Below are positions 31,705 through 44,316 of a stretch of DNA of 64,000 nucleotides, piece by piece. Position numbers and translations under genes: made by a program. The stretch's first letter is position 1. Each line of letters opens with the position of its first letter. Origin of the DNA: Clavaria fumosa. Taxonomy: Eukaryota; Basidiomycota; Agaricomycetes; Agaricales; Clavariaceae. The stretch is from NCBI GenBank assembly GCA_951802425.1, contig OX637799.1:2728001-2792000 (forward strand), in the 5' to 3' direction. The notes beneath the pieces were generated by a model, which searched no databases, was not told the DNA's origin, and worked only from the letters and a program-made list of their open reading frames with translations.

Positions 31705-34700
31705 TTAAGGCTGGGCGTCCCAACCAGCTAGCTTGGCCTTGTTGGGGTGAGCAAGGAAGAAGTCCCGGAGAAGCAGTGCCACATTGGTGAGGTTCCGTTG
31801 TGGCTCCCAAGTGTTCTCCTCTACAGGGTATCCCAACCACTTCACCAGGTATCTCACTCCACACCCCACCTTCTTAACATCAAGGATCGCCTCCACATCA
31901 TACTCCAGGTGGTCATCATCAATCATAGGGGGCGGAGGGGGAGGCAGGTTCTGAGAAGGGAAGGAAGGGGGGTGGTATGGTGTCAACAGCAACTCATTGA
32001 AGACCCGATGGATGCGCCAGGCCCGAGGGAGCTTGAGGCGATACACAGCAGGTCCCACCTTCTCCTCAACTGCAAAGGGGCCTGCTCTCTTGTTGTCAAG
32101 CTTTTTACAGGGCTGGTCCATCTTCAAGTTTCTAGTATCCAGCCAGACCAGATCTCCCTCAGAGTACTCCCGACTTGGGTGTTTCCCCTTATCGTAGCTC
32201 TTCTTCATCGCTGCCACCACTTTCTCCATTGCCTCCTTGGCTGCTCTTCGGGACTCCGTGAGCTTAGCCATCCACTCGTCCGCCGCCAGGTTCACCTCAG
32301 AAGGTGGCCGGAGCCCCCCATTCCATGGGTGTCATCCATAATTGAGGAAGAAAGGTGTCTGTCCTGTCACTGAGTGCTCACGATTATTAAGAGCAAACTC
32401 CACAGTGGACAACCATTCAGCCCAGTCATCCTGGAGATGGTCCACATAAGCCTGGAGATAGATCTCCATCTCCTGGTTCACCTGTTCCGTCTGTCCATCA
32501 GTCTGCAGATGAAAGGCAGTACTTGGATTTGCCTTTACCCAGATCATGGAGTAGAACTCCTTCATGAAGTGGGACACAAACTGGGACCCCCAGTCACTCA
32601 CAACCTTGTGAGGGACTCCATGGTCACGAAACACTCGATCCCGGAGGAGACGTGCCGCTCCAAGTCCTGTGAGGTCGAGCCCGATCGCTTCGAGCAGTGT
32701 CCGTTTCGTGAATTTGTCGATAATAACAAGGATGGCATTATGTCCACGGGAGAGGGGGAGGGGACCAACTATGTCCCATGAGATCACTGACCAGGGACCA
32801 TCGGGCACCAGATGGGGGTGCAGTGGGGCAGCACGCTTGGTACGGTCGGGCTTCGTCCGCTGGCATGTTTCACACCCCTGGGCATACCGATCTGCATCTT
32901 TTACCATGTCTGGCCACCAATAACCCTTCACTAGTGCTGCTCTCAACTTCCGGGGCCCAGGGTGTCCAGCAGTGGGGAGGTCATGCTCAAACTCAAGAAC
33001 GGCCTCACGAGCTCCTAGGGGGACCCAAGTGACTATCCCCTTTCGCCAGAGTCCAGCATGATCTTGTGTCCACTCATCATCAAGCTCCTCCGGCTTCTGT
33101 ATGTGTACCGCGCTATTTTTCTGGAGTAGCGTCTCCATTTCTGATGTGAATGACACACGGACTTCTGTTTCCGGGAAAACCTGCACCGGTGCATCCTCCT
33201 CCACCATCTCTCCATAGTCCGGTCTCTGGGAGAGTGCATCTGCCTTTGTATTTGACTTGCCAGTGCAATACTTTATCTCAAAGTCAAAGCACTGGAGCTC
33301 TCCAACCCAACGAACCTGCCTCGGCTTCAACTTCTGGGGCTTCCGGAAGTACTGGAGATTTGCATGGTCTGTCCAGATCTCGATTGTCTCCTCTGCTCCA
33401 ATGAGGTATGCTCGCCACTCGCGAAGTGCCCGAATCACAGCCAGGAACTCCTTGTCGTACACATCATAGTTCTTCTCAGCTGCAGTGAGGGCCTTGGAGA
33501 TATAGTCAACAACTCTCCAGGTTCCATCCATCTGCTGCTGCAAGAGCACTCCACCAGTCGCCAGGTTGCTTGCATCTGTCTCTACCTTCCATCTCCCTTT
33601 GTCCTGAGGCAGAGCCAAGACCGGGGCCGATATAAGTGCCTGGCGGAGATCTCGGAAGGCTGCTTCCTCCTCCTCCTCCCATTTCCATGGAACATTCCCA
33701 GTCAGCTGGAAGAGTGGCTTTGCCTGGGCAGAAAGATTCGGGATGTGCCGGCGGAGGTAGTTCAGCATCCCATTGAACCTCTGGACATCCTTCACATTCT
33801 TAGGACGTGGCCAATCTCGGACTGCCGCACCCTTGGCTGGATCATGCTCTAGTCTGTTGTGGGAGATCTTCATCCCCAGGAAGATGATCTCACTCTTCTC
33901 AAACTCGCATTTACTGAGTTTGAGACACAACCCATTCTCTCCAAACTTCCTCAAGACCCAATCCATCCAGTACCGGTGTGTAGCCAAGTCCTCTGCAAAC
34001 ACAATGACATCATCCACATAGGCCCTCACATGTCCTCCTGCAATCTCCTCCCTCAACACATGATTCATGAAGCGTTGGAAGGTAGAAGGGGCATTCTGCA
34101 GTCCAAACCACATGACAGCTGGTTCGAAGAGTCCACGGGGTGTCAGGAAGGCACAGCGGTGCTGGTGCTTGGGCCAGACCTGCATAGATGGGAAACCTCC
34201 CTTTGCATCAATCTTAGAGTAGATCGACGCTCCTTTAAGCACATCCACTGTGTCTTGGATGCGGGGAAGGGGGTACTTGTCCTTGATCAGGTGTGCATTC
34301 AGCCTCAAGTAGTCAATGATTGGCTGCAGTTTGTCCTTCTCATGTTTGAAGAAGAAGGGGCTGGCATATGGGGATTTCGAGGGCCAGATTCGTCCAGAAG
34401 CAAGCTGCTCATCCACCCAATGGTTCATCTCCACCATCTCCTGCCGTGTCAAAGAATACAGCTTGGAGGAGAGGTGCTCAGGGTCCTTTTTGAACTTGAT
34501 CTTAATATCGAAGTCTGGTCGGGAGTGGGGAAGTTCATCCCACTTCGCTTCACTAAACACCAAAGGGTAGTGGCTGGGCCAATCAGGGGTAGGGCCAGAG
34601 TTGGGAAAACAGGTGTCCAGAATACTCATGGATGCGAGGGTACTCGTTTTCAGGGGTGCAGAGGCTCGAGGGGATGGGGAACACTGTGGGGGGCAGCGGG

Positions 34701-35040
34701 TAAGGCTCAGCTCTGCCTTCTGCCAGTCGATATCCGGGTTATGCCACTTGAGCCAGTCATGCCCAAGGATGACCTTGTGGGACTGGGTCTTTCCCAGCAG
34801 AAAGTGGATCTGCTCCTGGTGGTCACCAACTCTCACCAGCACCTCTATCCCATACTGGACCTTTCCATTCCTGTTCTGTGTCCCATCCACATTATACATG
34901 GTGATTGGGTTCAGCAGGAGAGATGGCTCCAGTCCCACTCCTTTCACCCACTCCAAATCCATGAAGCAGTTGGTGCACCCTGAGTCGACAAGGGCCTTCA
35001 TTGGGGTCCCTTTGCCAGTGCTGAAAGCCTCCAAGTGCAC
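31705..35040 (-). pseudogene. Gypsy element 2 pol: protease to chromodomain, one internal stop
   Basis: The frame 35040-32332 carries protease (LVDSGCTNCFMDLEW), RT with intact FSKIDAKGG-type aspartate (IYSKIDAKGGF), YVDD, RNase H, the zinc-binding integrase N-terminus (CETCQRTK) and the integrase core. A TGA at 32332 (before HPWNGG) separates the integrase end and chromodomain (32295-31705; [16 protein letters not shown]). In the integrase core DRG is DWG, and HPQTDG is HLQTDG. Both the stop and the Arg to Trp change fit C to T transitions. The preceding stop at 35056 splits pol from gag. Confidence 0.9.
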
Positions 35041-35055
35041 CTGGATGGCTAGCTC

Positions 35056-36153
35056 TCATGGCACATGTTTCCGCACTTCTGGCCGCACTCTGGTTAGGCG
35101 CTCTGCCAGTCTCACTTCCTCCTTCACCTCAGCCCCAATTTGGGTATGTCTCCGCTGCAAGATAGTATATCGGGGTATACTTGCAGCAGGCACAGGGACG
35201 GAAAGGGGGCTGGCACACTTCTTCTCCCCAGTGGGAGTCCTCCTCTCTCTCTCACACAGCTCTATGCAGGCTCGGAGCCATGCAATCTCTTTCTCATATC
35301 CCTCTGCCATTTGGGGGGCACATGGTGCTGCCCGGGTTTGGGCCCTTGGGACCTGCAGACGCGTATCAGGCAGGGGGCAGAAACAGACAGCATGGCCAGT
35401 CTGGTGGCATCGGAAACAACATCTCTCATCAGCAGGGGCCCATCCTCGGGCCATGGCCACATCTGGAGTACACAGCAGAGGGGTCACAAGAGGTCGCGAA
35501 ACGGTCATGGCAGGTCATGGTAGGGTCACGGTGGGTCACGCGGGGGTCACAGTGGGTCGCGGTGTCCGTTCTGTGAGTATCCCATCCAGTCACCTTTGCT
35601 GGGCATCAAGCCTCTCAGCCAGCACCTTCCATTCTCCATATGTCTCTGGCATCGGGGAGACACCATAGATTCTCTCCACCAACCTCCTACTCAGGTTCAA
35701 CTCCAGCCAATGGACTAGGATTCCTGAGTCCTTCTCTGCACTCAACTTCGCCTGTCGGAACAGCATCTCGAATTTTGCGAAGAACTCTGGTGCTGTCATG
35801 GCACCCTGTTTCAGCCCTGCAATATCGGCAAGGGCAGTCGCATGGTCATTCGGGTCATTGAATGCGCACTTCATCTCCTCCACAAACTCTGCCCAGGTTC
35901 CGGCCTCGCCACTACCCAGGATCTCTTCCACCTTCATATTCACCCACTCTGCAGCGAATCCTTCTCCAGTAATTTTTCTCAGAGCAAAAAGGACCTTCAG
36001 CAGGTCCACAGCATAGACAGTCGGGTTCGCCATAAACAGGAGGTGAAGGGATCAGAGGAACGTACAGAAGTTCCTTTTCTGCCCATCAAAGGGGGCAACA
36101 GATAGGTCAAGCCTCATAGGTTGGGCTACAGGCGGGGCGACATGGTCTGCCAT
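35056..36153 (-). pseudogene. gag: Gypsy element 2 gag, interrupted
   Basis: Gag starts at ATG 36153 (MADHVAPP...). Stops near 36050 (within TFL-SLHLLF), 35590 (QQR-LDG) and 35056 align with Arg codons in gypsy element 1. The capsid-like part is 36033-35590, and the CCHC knuckle (CFRCHQTGHAVCFC) is in 35508-35056. Between them, 35510-35570 is a string of GGTCAC/GGTCAT repeats. Unlike element 1, gag appears to run into the protease in one frame. Confidence 0.85.
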
Positions 36154-36727
36154 CACAGGCCCTGGATGCAGTAAATAAAGTTCCAGGCCTTGGGCACTCA
36201 GGATTTCTTCGATCTCTTAACAGTCCTGTCCTCTTAGGCTGCTCTTCTGTGTACTTATGTACCTATAGAACTCTTATTCTATGAAACTTTTGTTAACGTG
36301 GGGCCCAAATGGTGTCCCAGGTGGTCACTCCACAACTCCTAATGAGTTGCCCATGCGCCCTTCTGACAATGGTCACAGAGCAAGGGCCCTGTCCACTGGA
36401 CCAGGAAACTACAGAAAGACTATGTAGGGGCCTTTCCTTGCCCTGTACACTACATGATTCACTGGTACATAGCTGTAAAACAAAGTTCTGGGCCTTGGGC
36501 ACTTGGTATCACTTGGGGAGGGTCACAGTTGACTTCCTCCTGGTCTGGTCACATGTATCTACACACAGTAAAAATTTCGCGCGGTTCTGTTACACACCGC
36601 GGGCAGGGTAAAGGAGAAGAGGATGATATGGGCTGAGCTGTGACAATGTGTCACAGTTTGAAATTAAGGGTCCAGGCTAGCCAGGTTAGGACACAGGGCT
36701 AGGGCGGACAGGCGGATCTTAGCATTA
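36154..36727 (-). other. Untranslated leader of gypsy element 2
   Basis: About 570 bp between the 5' LTR and the gag start. No protein or clear tRNA-type primer site was recognised. Confidence 0.5.
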
Positions 36728-37015
36728 TATCAGACTGGGTCTCACACAACTTAAGTGTAAGGTCATGACGACAATACTAAGATAAGGGGAAGAGTACAAA
36801 AAAGGAAAAGCGAAAGTACTTATAGCGAATGCTTCGGCACTTGCCAGCATTCCCACACTCGGACCCTGGATCACGTGATGTGCCCAGGCCCCAGGTCATG
36901 TGATCTTACATGATTACATAATCTGACCCAGCCACAGGTCATGTGACCTTCCAACAACCCTCCCCAGTTTCTCCACAACTGCACTTTGGGATGGCTTACA
37001 TAAGCGATCCTAACA
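36728..37015 (-). repeat. Gypsy element 2, 5' LTR
   Basis: 288 bp, partner of 31404-31693, followed by ACAGG. Confidence 0.9.
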
Positions 37016-37020
37016 ACAGG

Positions 37021-37350
37021 TGTCAGAGATGACAGTGGTGATGGCATCCTGCATTGATGGGCCATCACACATTTGGGCCATACTGTTGGTCCTGGAACAT
37101 GACTGGTTAGTCATATGACTCCATGACCAGTTAACAAGACTTAGCTGCTATGGGTAATATTCAATTATGTAGACACAATTCCTCAATTCATGAGTTGTCC
37201 AGCTGACAATCTCTCTTGGCTCAAAGCCTCAAGCACTTCAGGAGTTGGAGAGGGGTGTTTGGAAGTCAATCTTTAGGTAGGGAAGAGCACAGGTTTTTGT
37301 AACCCACATGGGTCACAGGTATGGGTACGTGTGGGTATGGGTACGGGTCT
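37021..37350. other. Intergenic, no gene seen
   Basis: Nothing recognisable except a short GGGTATGGGTACG-like repetitive run near 37317-37350, which marks the junction to the family X array. Confidence 0.4.
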
Positions 37351-37440
37351 ACCCTAAAAACAACCCGGGACATCTTCCAGGATTTCTCAGACGACGACGA
37401 CAGCGAAGACGAAGCAGAGATATAGCCAAATTCCTTTTTG
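37351..37440 (+). pseudogene. Family X fragment
   Basis: About 90 bp matching the TTRDIFQDFSDDDDSEDEAE block of family X genes, ending in an in-frame TAG where other copies have Lys. It is an isolated scrap at the edge of the array. Confidence 0.75.
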
Positions 37441-37454
37441 CCTCTGGGCGCAGG

Positions 37455-37660
37455 GGCCTGAATCGGCCGTTAGGGTGACGACCATGTTGAGGAAATGGTT
37501 GTGGACGTCAGCGCTTGATGGTGGAGAGGAAGGACAAGCAAATGAAAAAGCCGCTACGATGTCATAAGAAAGGGAGTAGAAATGGTGTACAGTAAAGGCA
37601 ATCGTGGTTGAAGAGCCTTTTAAAGCGGTGGCCTGTTTATAGTCGTTTTGGAGAAAGTCG
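37455..37660 (-). pseudogene. Fragment of gene Y 5' end
   Basis: It matches the promoter and first exon of gene Y at 56690-57110, including an ATG at 37485 and the ctttaaaagg TATA-like motif near 37618. The downstream exons are absent. Confidence 0.6.
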
Positions 37661-38032
37661 ACGTAAGGTAGAACGACCGTCGCCTATTTTCTTCGCATGG
37701 GCAACGAGGCGAAGAGAAGAAGAGCAAAAGGGGCTGGAAGTCCCAGTGTGGAAGGTGCATGCATGATGCAGGCATGATGGGCAGGCCATTTAACATTTGC
37801 AGAGTCAAGGGACGAACTAGGAAGAACCCGAAATCTTTCAGCGCCAAAAGATTTCCATAAAGTGTTTCCGTGTGATAGCGCTGAATCAGACGAGCGCCTC
37901 GAGGGTTTCCGTCGAAATCGTCGAAATCGCGATCCAGATCACAACCGCATTGGCGTAAGGAAATAAATAAATAAAAAGGTTGGGAATTGGCGGCAGATGT
38001 CCCACCGGATGCCGCACCTGAAGACTCAAGAC
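37661..38032. other. No gene seen
   Basis: The segment near 37815-37840 (aactaggaagaacccgaaat) recurs in direct orientation at about 45693-45713 at the other end of unit 1. Otherwise nothing is recognised. Confidence 0.4.
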
Positions 38033-38618
38033 AAGAGGCCCCGATGATCACTGACTGTTCCCGGATGAGTCAGCGGTTAGCAACAGCATCGTCACCCATG
38101 GCGGTTTATGTCCTTGGGAAACTGAGGAATGCTACCTTACTTGGCAACGACGACCGCGTGGGTCCTTGCGGGTGGCCTGGACAGTAGCGAGAAGTGCAGT
38201 GTTGCTTTGGGGTTGCGACGTTCTTGCTCATCACGGGATCATCGGTTGAACCCGGGTGTGAAAACACAAGACTTTTTTAAACAAACAGCTGTAAATAGCG
38301 CACGAGAATCGCACGCACACACACAAGCAGTGCACCTCGAAGTTTGTTGATGCTCTTCGTCATAGACACTGGAACCAAATGACTAGAAATAGAAATATTC
38401 CTCCAGCGCACACACAATGCACTCTCCTCCCCGTTTCCCAAGCGCTCCTCTGACTTGTCAAGTCCTCCAGTACCATATGAACTAGCACGCCGCCTCCCCC
38501 CCTTATGACAAGGACGACCATCCTCCTCATGCATTCGTCTCCGACCTCATCATCATCTATCCCGAGTGCCCTGTCAACGCCATCCACTGCCTCCCCCTCT
38601 TCAGCGTCTTCTTCGCCT

Positions 38619-40428
38619 TCACTGTCTGCCCCATGCTTTTCGGCGACCTCCTCCAGTGCCTGCCTTCTTGAGACACCTCCTTCTTAGCCGGTCATACCAG
38701 CAATATCCGTTGCCGTCCCCACTAGTGATGGTCACTGATGAACCATCATATGGGCCATTGGAGGAACAGCTCTTGATCCACGCGAGCGATTCTGCTGCTG
38801 CGCTCGGAGACAAGAAGTACACCGACTGGCGGCACCCATCGTCGTACCAACCCTCGCTCCTGCTCCCATTCCGCAACAGCATTGCCGCATTCTGAAAATG
38901 CACCTCTTTCGCTCGTTCATGGACACAGTTGACGAGCATCTGTCCAGGCATTGGCCCGCACTCGTTTACTTGCTTTCCCATGATACACAGTGCTATCGTT
39001 GATGAGATGGGAAAAAAGTAACTTGGAAGATGCCTGGTGTCCGCCCGTGAGTGAATAAAAGAAAAGTCAGGGAAATGCTCTAACTCACATATTCTCGCCT
39101 ACATTTTGGCCGTTTTCAGCGATATCGTCCAGAGACCCGAACAGCTGTTCAGCAAGTAGGTACTCGACGTGAGGAGGTGCGAGCCTGAACGAGATTTGGG
39201 CTTTGCGCAGCTGCCAACAGCCGTGCCATAGCTCGGAATCTTTCAAGTATGCCATCTCGATCGGGTGCATACCCAAAAATAGGGCTGCTTCGGCCAAGAA
39301 AACGTGTCCTGGCAATTGACTGCGCAATGTGCGCCAGTCTGGCTGCTGACCGCTATGTTTCGTTGATTCTTCTTGCTCAGCCTCGGGTTCTGGCCCCGTA
39401 GCTGTCTCTGGCCCCGTAGCTGTCTCTGGCGCTGTAGCTGTCTCTGGCCCTGGCCCATGCCCCAGTTCTTGCTCAGGCTGTCCATGCTGCCTGTCGCGAC
39501 ACATCCAGGACATCCTATACAACATGTCTGTGTATGCGTTGCTATTTCTGAAGCGGAGGAAGGTGAAGTAGCGCCGGAGCATGTCCAATTCCTGGCTGCT
39601 GATCACCAACTGCGTGACAGTGCCTGCGGTCGGATGCGTGGCGTTTATTGCACTCGTGTTTGTGGTTCCGGTCGTAGTGGCAGCATCACATTGCTTTTCG
39701 TCTACTGGCGCGGCCACAGAACCGATTGTGACGAAAGGAAGATTGCGATCAAGGATGTTTTCTACTTCCTGCTCGAGCTTGTGAAAGGCCACACGTGCGG
39801 CGCGAAGCGGGTTATGGAAAGATTTTTCCTCTCCTGATTGTTGATGCGCTGGAAGATTGGGGATGGCTGGGGCAGGGATGGCTGCCAGGGAGGGGAATGA
39901 CGACGATACTAGGGATGCGTGCAGTGGTGCGAATATGGGCGGCGTCAAGGACCGAGCCTGGGGCACGGACAGGAAAGAGGAATTAGGCTGTGTCTCCGCT
40001 TCGTCTTCGCTGTCGTCCTCATCTGAAAAGTCCTGGAAGATGTCTCGAGTTGTTTTGGGGGTACCATGGGTCTCTGAGAGCCGATCTTCGAGGACATTGT
40101 AGATGTGCATGCGTTGGCGATCCCCGTCATGCGTCCACCTATCATTGTCAGACGTTAGGTTCCATTTAAGACTAGACTTGGAGGTGAACGTACGAAGGCC
40201 ATAACTTGAGCAGGAAAGCTGGGAGGTACATTGGTATTTCGCCCATGAGTAGAAATTAGTGCTTTCAAAGGTGTTCAAGTGGAAGACAGAGGAGAAATTC
40301 CAAGTTTCACCACCAACGGCGACGCCCGGGAATATTTTTGATGGCCCCCGCCATGGCGCTGCTTTACCCCTGTATGCGCTGGAGATTTCCTGGGTCCACG
40401 TCAATTTTTTCTTCGGAAATGCCGCCAT
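38619..40428 (-). CDS. Family X protein, copy A (two exons)
   Basis: Exon 1 is 40428-39089 and exon 2 is 39021-38619. The 67-bp intron 39022-39088 starts gtgagt and ends ttccaag. The apparent stop after exon 1 is only the intron donor read through. The product is 580 aa. The region from about residue 90 on is shared with the other copies: an acidic FQDFSDEDDSEDEAE block, a KLEQEVENIL helix, MLRRYFTFLRFRNSNAYTD, three PETATG repeats, then the conserved GHVFLAEAALFLGMHPIEMA and VEYLLAEQLFGSL. Exon 2 carries DDGCRQSVYFLSP. The first ~90 residues are private, because the upstream sequence was replaced by an insert. No known family was recognised. Confidence 0.6.
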
Positions 40429-40500
40429 CCGCTGAAATTTCCCTGCGATGGGTCCACGTCAATTCTTCGGAAATGCCGCCATCCGCTGTGATTTCCGCAG
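40392..40500. repeat. Tandem repeat of about 50 bp, two copies
   Basis: Two adjacent copies of a segment containing ggtccacgtcaatt and ggaaatgccgccatccgctg lie at the presumed 5' end of family X copy A. Confidence 0.75.
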
Positions 40501-40939
40501 AAGGGTCAACCCTGAGGTTTAAACTCGTAATGAGAACGCTGATTCCTTTTCGCTGGCAGGTAACTCGTCGTACCAAAACATCGATCAGGTTTCCGTTATA
40601 GCGAAGTAAGCCTTTCAAATTCAAAGCTATTGTCACTTTGTTAAATTCTTAATCTACGGAACCATCACTTCCCGCCGTTAGGCCGACTGCCAGGGCAGCC
40701 TAGGGGCAGTGTGTTTACCATTTCGCTCTCGCTGGTACGTAAGCGCTGAAGATACTGGTGTAATTGACATCACAAGCATCGAAACGTGTGCGAACAGCAA
40801 AGCTTTCCTATTGCAGTCAACTGGTCCCGAGCCAGAATCGAATTCATCCTGCAGCTGGACAATCCGTATTTCCAATTAACTCGATATGGGAAGGTCAAAG
40901 GCTGGCTGCGAGACACAGTGTCGACCTATCATTGTCAAA

Positions 40940-41045
40940 GTCAAACTTTAGTTTCCAATTTAAGACTATGAACGTATGAAGTTTGAGTAGGAAAGCCGGA
41001 AGGTACACTGGTATGTCACTCATGAGTAGAAATTAGCGCTTTGCG
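40940..41045. repeat. Second copy of the family X promoter-side segment
   Basis: It resembles 40150-40262 (shared gagtaggaaagc/gagcaggaaagc and catgagtagaaattag). The ~700 bp between the two copies is absent from the other units, so it looks like an insertion flanked by duplicated arm sequence. Confidence 0.55.
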
Positions 41046-42560
41046 CACAGACGGGAGACTGAATGTGCGAGCTGATCACACAAATATTTACAAACAAATC
41101 TCGAAGCCTCGTCTCGAAAATGAGAATGATGTAAATACTCCTACTGATCTTCGCTGCTTCATCGCGAGCATCAAGAGCTATGCTGCGTGTGCGGCGCGCG
41201 AAGTGTTCGCACATGGGTCTATTTATATACAGTATTTGTTTTATTGAAGTAAATGTTCGTCTCACATCCCGTCGACGTGTGCGGGCAGGCCCGCGCGCCA
41301 GAGGTTGTACATCCCGAGCATCAGGACGCACACCACCGCGCGCGTGAGGTCGCGTCCCAGTTGTCAAAGCATGTGGTGATCGGAAGCAACAAGTAGCTAC
41401 TCATAGCACTCATTAGCACCATTCCTTTGCGACAACCACAAGCGTGGAAAGAATCATGGCCTTTTCCGTCCACTGAGCAGATGAGCGGAACAACCAAAAT
41501 GGGGTCATTTGACTGGAGAAAAGCCCTGCTAGACGAACGAATGGACCAGAGCGAGAATATGGGGGGACCTGTAATGCCAGAATCCCGTATTCGTAGTGCC
41601 GTCGGTGACTCTGGAGGCGCCGCATTTCCTACACTGCGCCAACGATGGCGTACGGCAGAGATTGACTGCTTCGCGATCGCACAATGGGTGATAATAGTAT
41701 TGAACCGCACGGTTGGCCGACACAGCAGACGATAAATCGTAGCCGATAGCCTGGTCTGGGAAGTAGGGTTGATGGACTCATGAACCGCCTCGACTTGCTG
41801 GATGCTGTGTTAGTGACGTACAGTGCGCCGCGGCGATCATCGCATCATTCCGCCCATGCCACCGTGCAAGATTGGCCTTTTCGTCGTGGGATCCGATGCA
41901 CGTATGCTTGCGTGCCAGCAGTAGGGGCAGTCCGTTAACCCCGGCCCTCGCGTCGTATGGTACCAAAAACTATCCAGAAGAGTAGGGTCTGGCGCAGAGA
42001 CTAAGCAGCACTCTGTGGCCGTGCGCTCAAGCGCGAATCTCGCCCACAGTCTTGCGGTCGTTGTCCTTGTTCCCGCTCAGACCGCTGCGTCTGTTCGCCA
42101 CGACGTGCATTGAACATCCTGCGCACCATTTCGGCGTAGGCACTGCCGTTTCTGAAGTGCAGAAAGACAAAGTATCGACAAAGTACTTTCAAAGCATGTC
42201 CGCTTATCTCGAAGCGGGAAAGTTGTGCAACTGTTCTGTTGAGATGTGTCTTTTAGCCCAGTAATCAATGCACATGACTAAAGCATATCGCAAAGCACCC
42301 AACGTACCCCATGTCAAGCGCTTTGGATCCTGGTTAGAGGTCCCATTTCATGCCTGACAGCTTGACTAGTAATCAGGCCCATTTGGCATCCTGCGGCCGA
42401 AAGGTCTGTCTTATGACAGCGTCTCGGCTGTGTAGAGACACTAGACTTAGACGTGTCCGCGCTCTGGAGCCTAGACAATGCGGTCTCGTTAGCTAGAGCT
42501 CGGACCGTAATTCTCGTAAAGATAATTGGGTGTACTGACAAGACCTCAAGATGTGTTCAT
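41046..42560. other. Unit 1 core, left part, no intact gene
   Basis: It matches 52000-52800 and 57230-58060 in the other units, but holds about 600 extra bases (about 41735-42338) that those lack. The leftmost part (41090-41280) is the inverted partner of 44020-44180. Overlapping open frames on both strands here look accidental. Confidence 0.5.
42001..42200 (-). pseudogene. Diverged family X fragment inside the core
   Basis: On the minus strand LCRYFVFLHFRNGSAYAEM matches LRRYFTFLRFRNSNAYTDM of family X, followed by an Arg/Gln-rich stretch in place of the PETATG repeats. It is much more diverged than copies A-F. It is therefore an older family member, present only in unit 1. Confidence 0.65.
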
Positions 42561-42771
42561 CCCATGATCGCGGTGATGGAAAAACTCACCGCATCACCGC
42601 AACACATCCCATTATACATGCGCTGAGGCTACTTTCGCATTGCTGTGTCTCCACGTTGGCGGAAACACTGATCAGTTTTCGATAACAGACAATCCCATAG
42701 TCTGTTTGACACGAATTGACAAGGCAAACGTCACCAGGGTGAAAAAAGGGGAAAACAAAACGAAGACGCAC

Positions 42772-43473
42772 GTCATGAACTCGGCCTTCATCATGATCGC
42801 CGCGCGCGCGCTCTCTGAGAAATGAGTCGATTTCGTCGATGAAAATGATGCTCGGCTGCGTCTTGCGCGCTAGACTAAACAGGCCAGCCACCAGCTTATT
42901 ACTCTCGCCATACAACTTATTCGTCAGCACAGAGGCAGCTATGTTGATGAACGTCGCGCCCGACTCTTTGGCGAGTGCTTTGGCCAACATGGTCTTCCCA
43001 CACCCTGGTGGTCCATACCTGAGTGTGATACTGATGTGAGCCACTGAGGTTGGATAAGAATTGCCTAGATACGCACAGTAAGACACCCTTGGGAGCGCCC
43101 AAGAGGGTAGAAGATGTGGAGAACAGCTTCGGATATATGAGTGGGAATATCACAGATTCACGGATAGAAGTTATGATAGGATCCAGTCCACCGATGTCTT
43201 ATTTCCAGCGGTCAGCATGCGTAGCAACAATTAGACGCCTGGCACAGTAATCAGGTACCTGAAAAGCGGATATCAATGTCATCCGGGTGAATGATTTCAT
43301 TCGCTACCGCTCCTGTGGATAGTCAGATAGGGCATCAGACAATGAGTAAGAATCAAAGGCGCACTTTCGTACTCATTTAGCTTTAGATTGTCGTGACCCA
43401 GTTTCTTGAGCGCAGCCAGCTGTTTCGACTTGACATGTTCCCTTTCTCGGTCCCGTTGGAACGTCGCGTCCAT
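42772..43473 (-). pseudogene. Msp1/ATAD1-type AAA ATPase fragment, introns retained
   Basis: Exons read on the minus strand as LAALKKLGHDNLKLNEYE, then ANEIIHPDDI, then [19 protein letters not shown], then the Walker A block [19 protein letters not shown], and the Walker B block [18 protein letters not shown]. The parts are separated by at least three GT-AG introns. Known Msp1 extracts mislocalised tail-anchored proteins from the mitochondrial outer membrane. Here the N-terminal membrane anchor and everything after MMKAEFMT are absent, and a small deletion after RERAR breaks the frame. It is a captured gene fragment. Confidence 0.88.
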
Positions 43474-43752
43474 CACCCACTGTGAAAGTAGACATTGACA
43501 TGAGCGTATCGATGAAGAAGACGCATGCGTACTCTGACACTGTAGTACAAGATCGCCTTGTCATCTATTTAGGCTGGGGGGACATGAGGACGTCACCATT
43601 GGAAACGTACTTGTGAGGCGACGAACAGAGCAACTTTGAACGAGCGACATCAGTCAGAATTGTTTAGAGTAGTCCAAATGCACACACCATCTAATATTAC
43701 TCGCCTTGTGGATGGTGACACCGCCATGCAAAATTGCAAGTTGCTAGTAGTC

Positions 43753-43779
43753 GTAGTTTCCGTAGTTTCCGTAGTTTCC
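43753..43779 (+). repeat. 9-bp microsatellite, three units
   Basis: Three copies of gtagtttcc. The equivalent place in units 2 and 3 has two copies. Confidence 0.9.
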
Positions 43780-44316
43780 GTAAGAACGGAAGTGAGCGAG
43801 CTAGTTCCGTATATTTACGCTATGGTGGCAGTTCGTCGGGTTCCGGAAGTCCCATCACCCAATAAGGTAAATCCGGTCGCTCGGTGATGGCAAAAGAAAT
43901 ACTATTGTGAAGCGGAGGGAAACGAATCCAAAATATTGTGCGGTTAGTGTGTGCGTTTAAGATCTCGGTTCACAGTACGGCTGCCGATATCTGAACGTGT
44001 GTGCATTCGGATGTACAGCCCATGGCGCACACGTCGACGTCGACGGTATATTTTTTATAAAAACTAAACCAAAATCCGTCAGAGTGAACTATTCGCGCGT
44101 CGCACATGCAGCAAAACTTGATGCTCGCGATGAAGCAGCGAGGAGTATTCACAGTATATACAGTACGATAAAGCAATTGGATGCCTTCCCACGAACATCT
44201 TTGTGATAAAGATGTGATTATTTGCGTGATTGCGAGCGAACCCGCACCCTTGAAGGCGCCAATTTACTCATGAATGACAATATACCAACGTAGCTTCCAG
44301 CTTTCCTGCTCAGGTT

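Larger units (their letters stand above)
31399..37020 (-). mobile_element. Ty3/gypsy chromovirus 2, complete, with target duplication
   Basis: The element is 31404-37015 (5612 bp), on the minus strand. LTRs are 290 bp (31404-31693) and 288 bp (36728-37015). Their outer ends read TGTTAG...CTGATA on the minus strand. The 5-bp duplication ACAGG lies at 31399-31403 and 37016-37020. The LTRs differ by several substitutions and indels, so this insertion is older than the two copia elements. It is related to gypsy element 1 but clearly a different family. Confidence 0.92.

Noticed and set aside
35262..35576. Plus-strand frames over gypsy element 2 gag
   Set aside because: They are complementary readings of the gag zinc-knuckle region and the GGTCAC repeats, with no independent evidence.
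37315..37350. GGGTATGGGTACG run as a telomere-like tract
   Set aside because: It is short and irregular, and does not match the usual TTAGGG fungal repeat, so it does not support a telomere here.
43988..44050. gtcgacgtcgacg run as a possible recombinase site
   Set aside because: It is a simple self-complementary run inside the repeat units, without flanking features of a recombination site.
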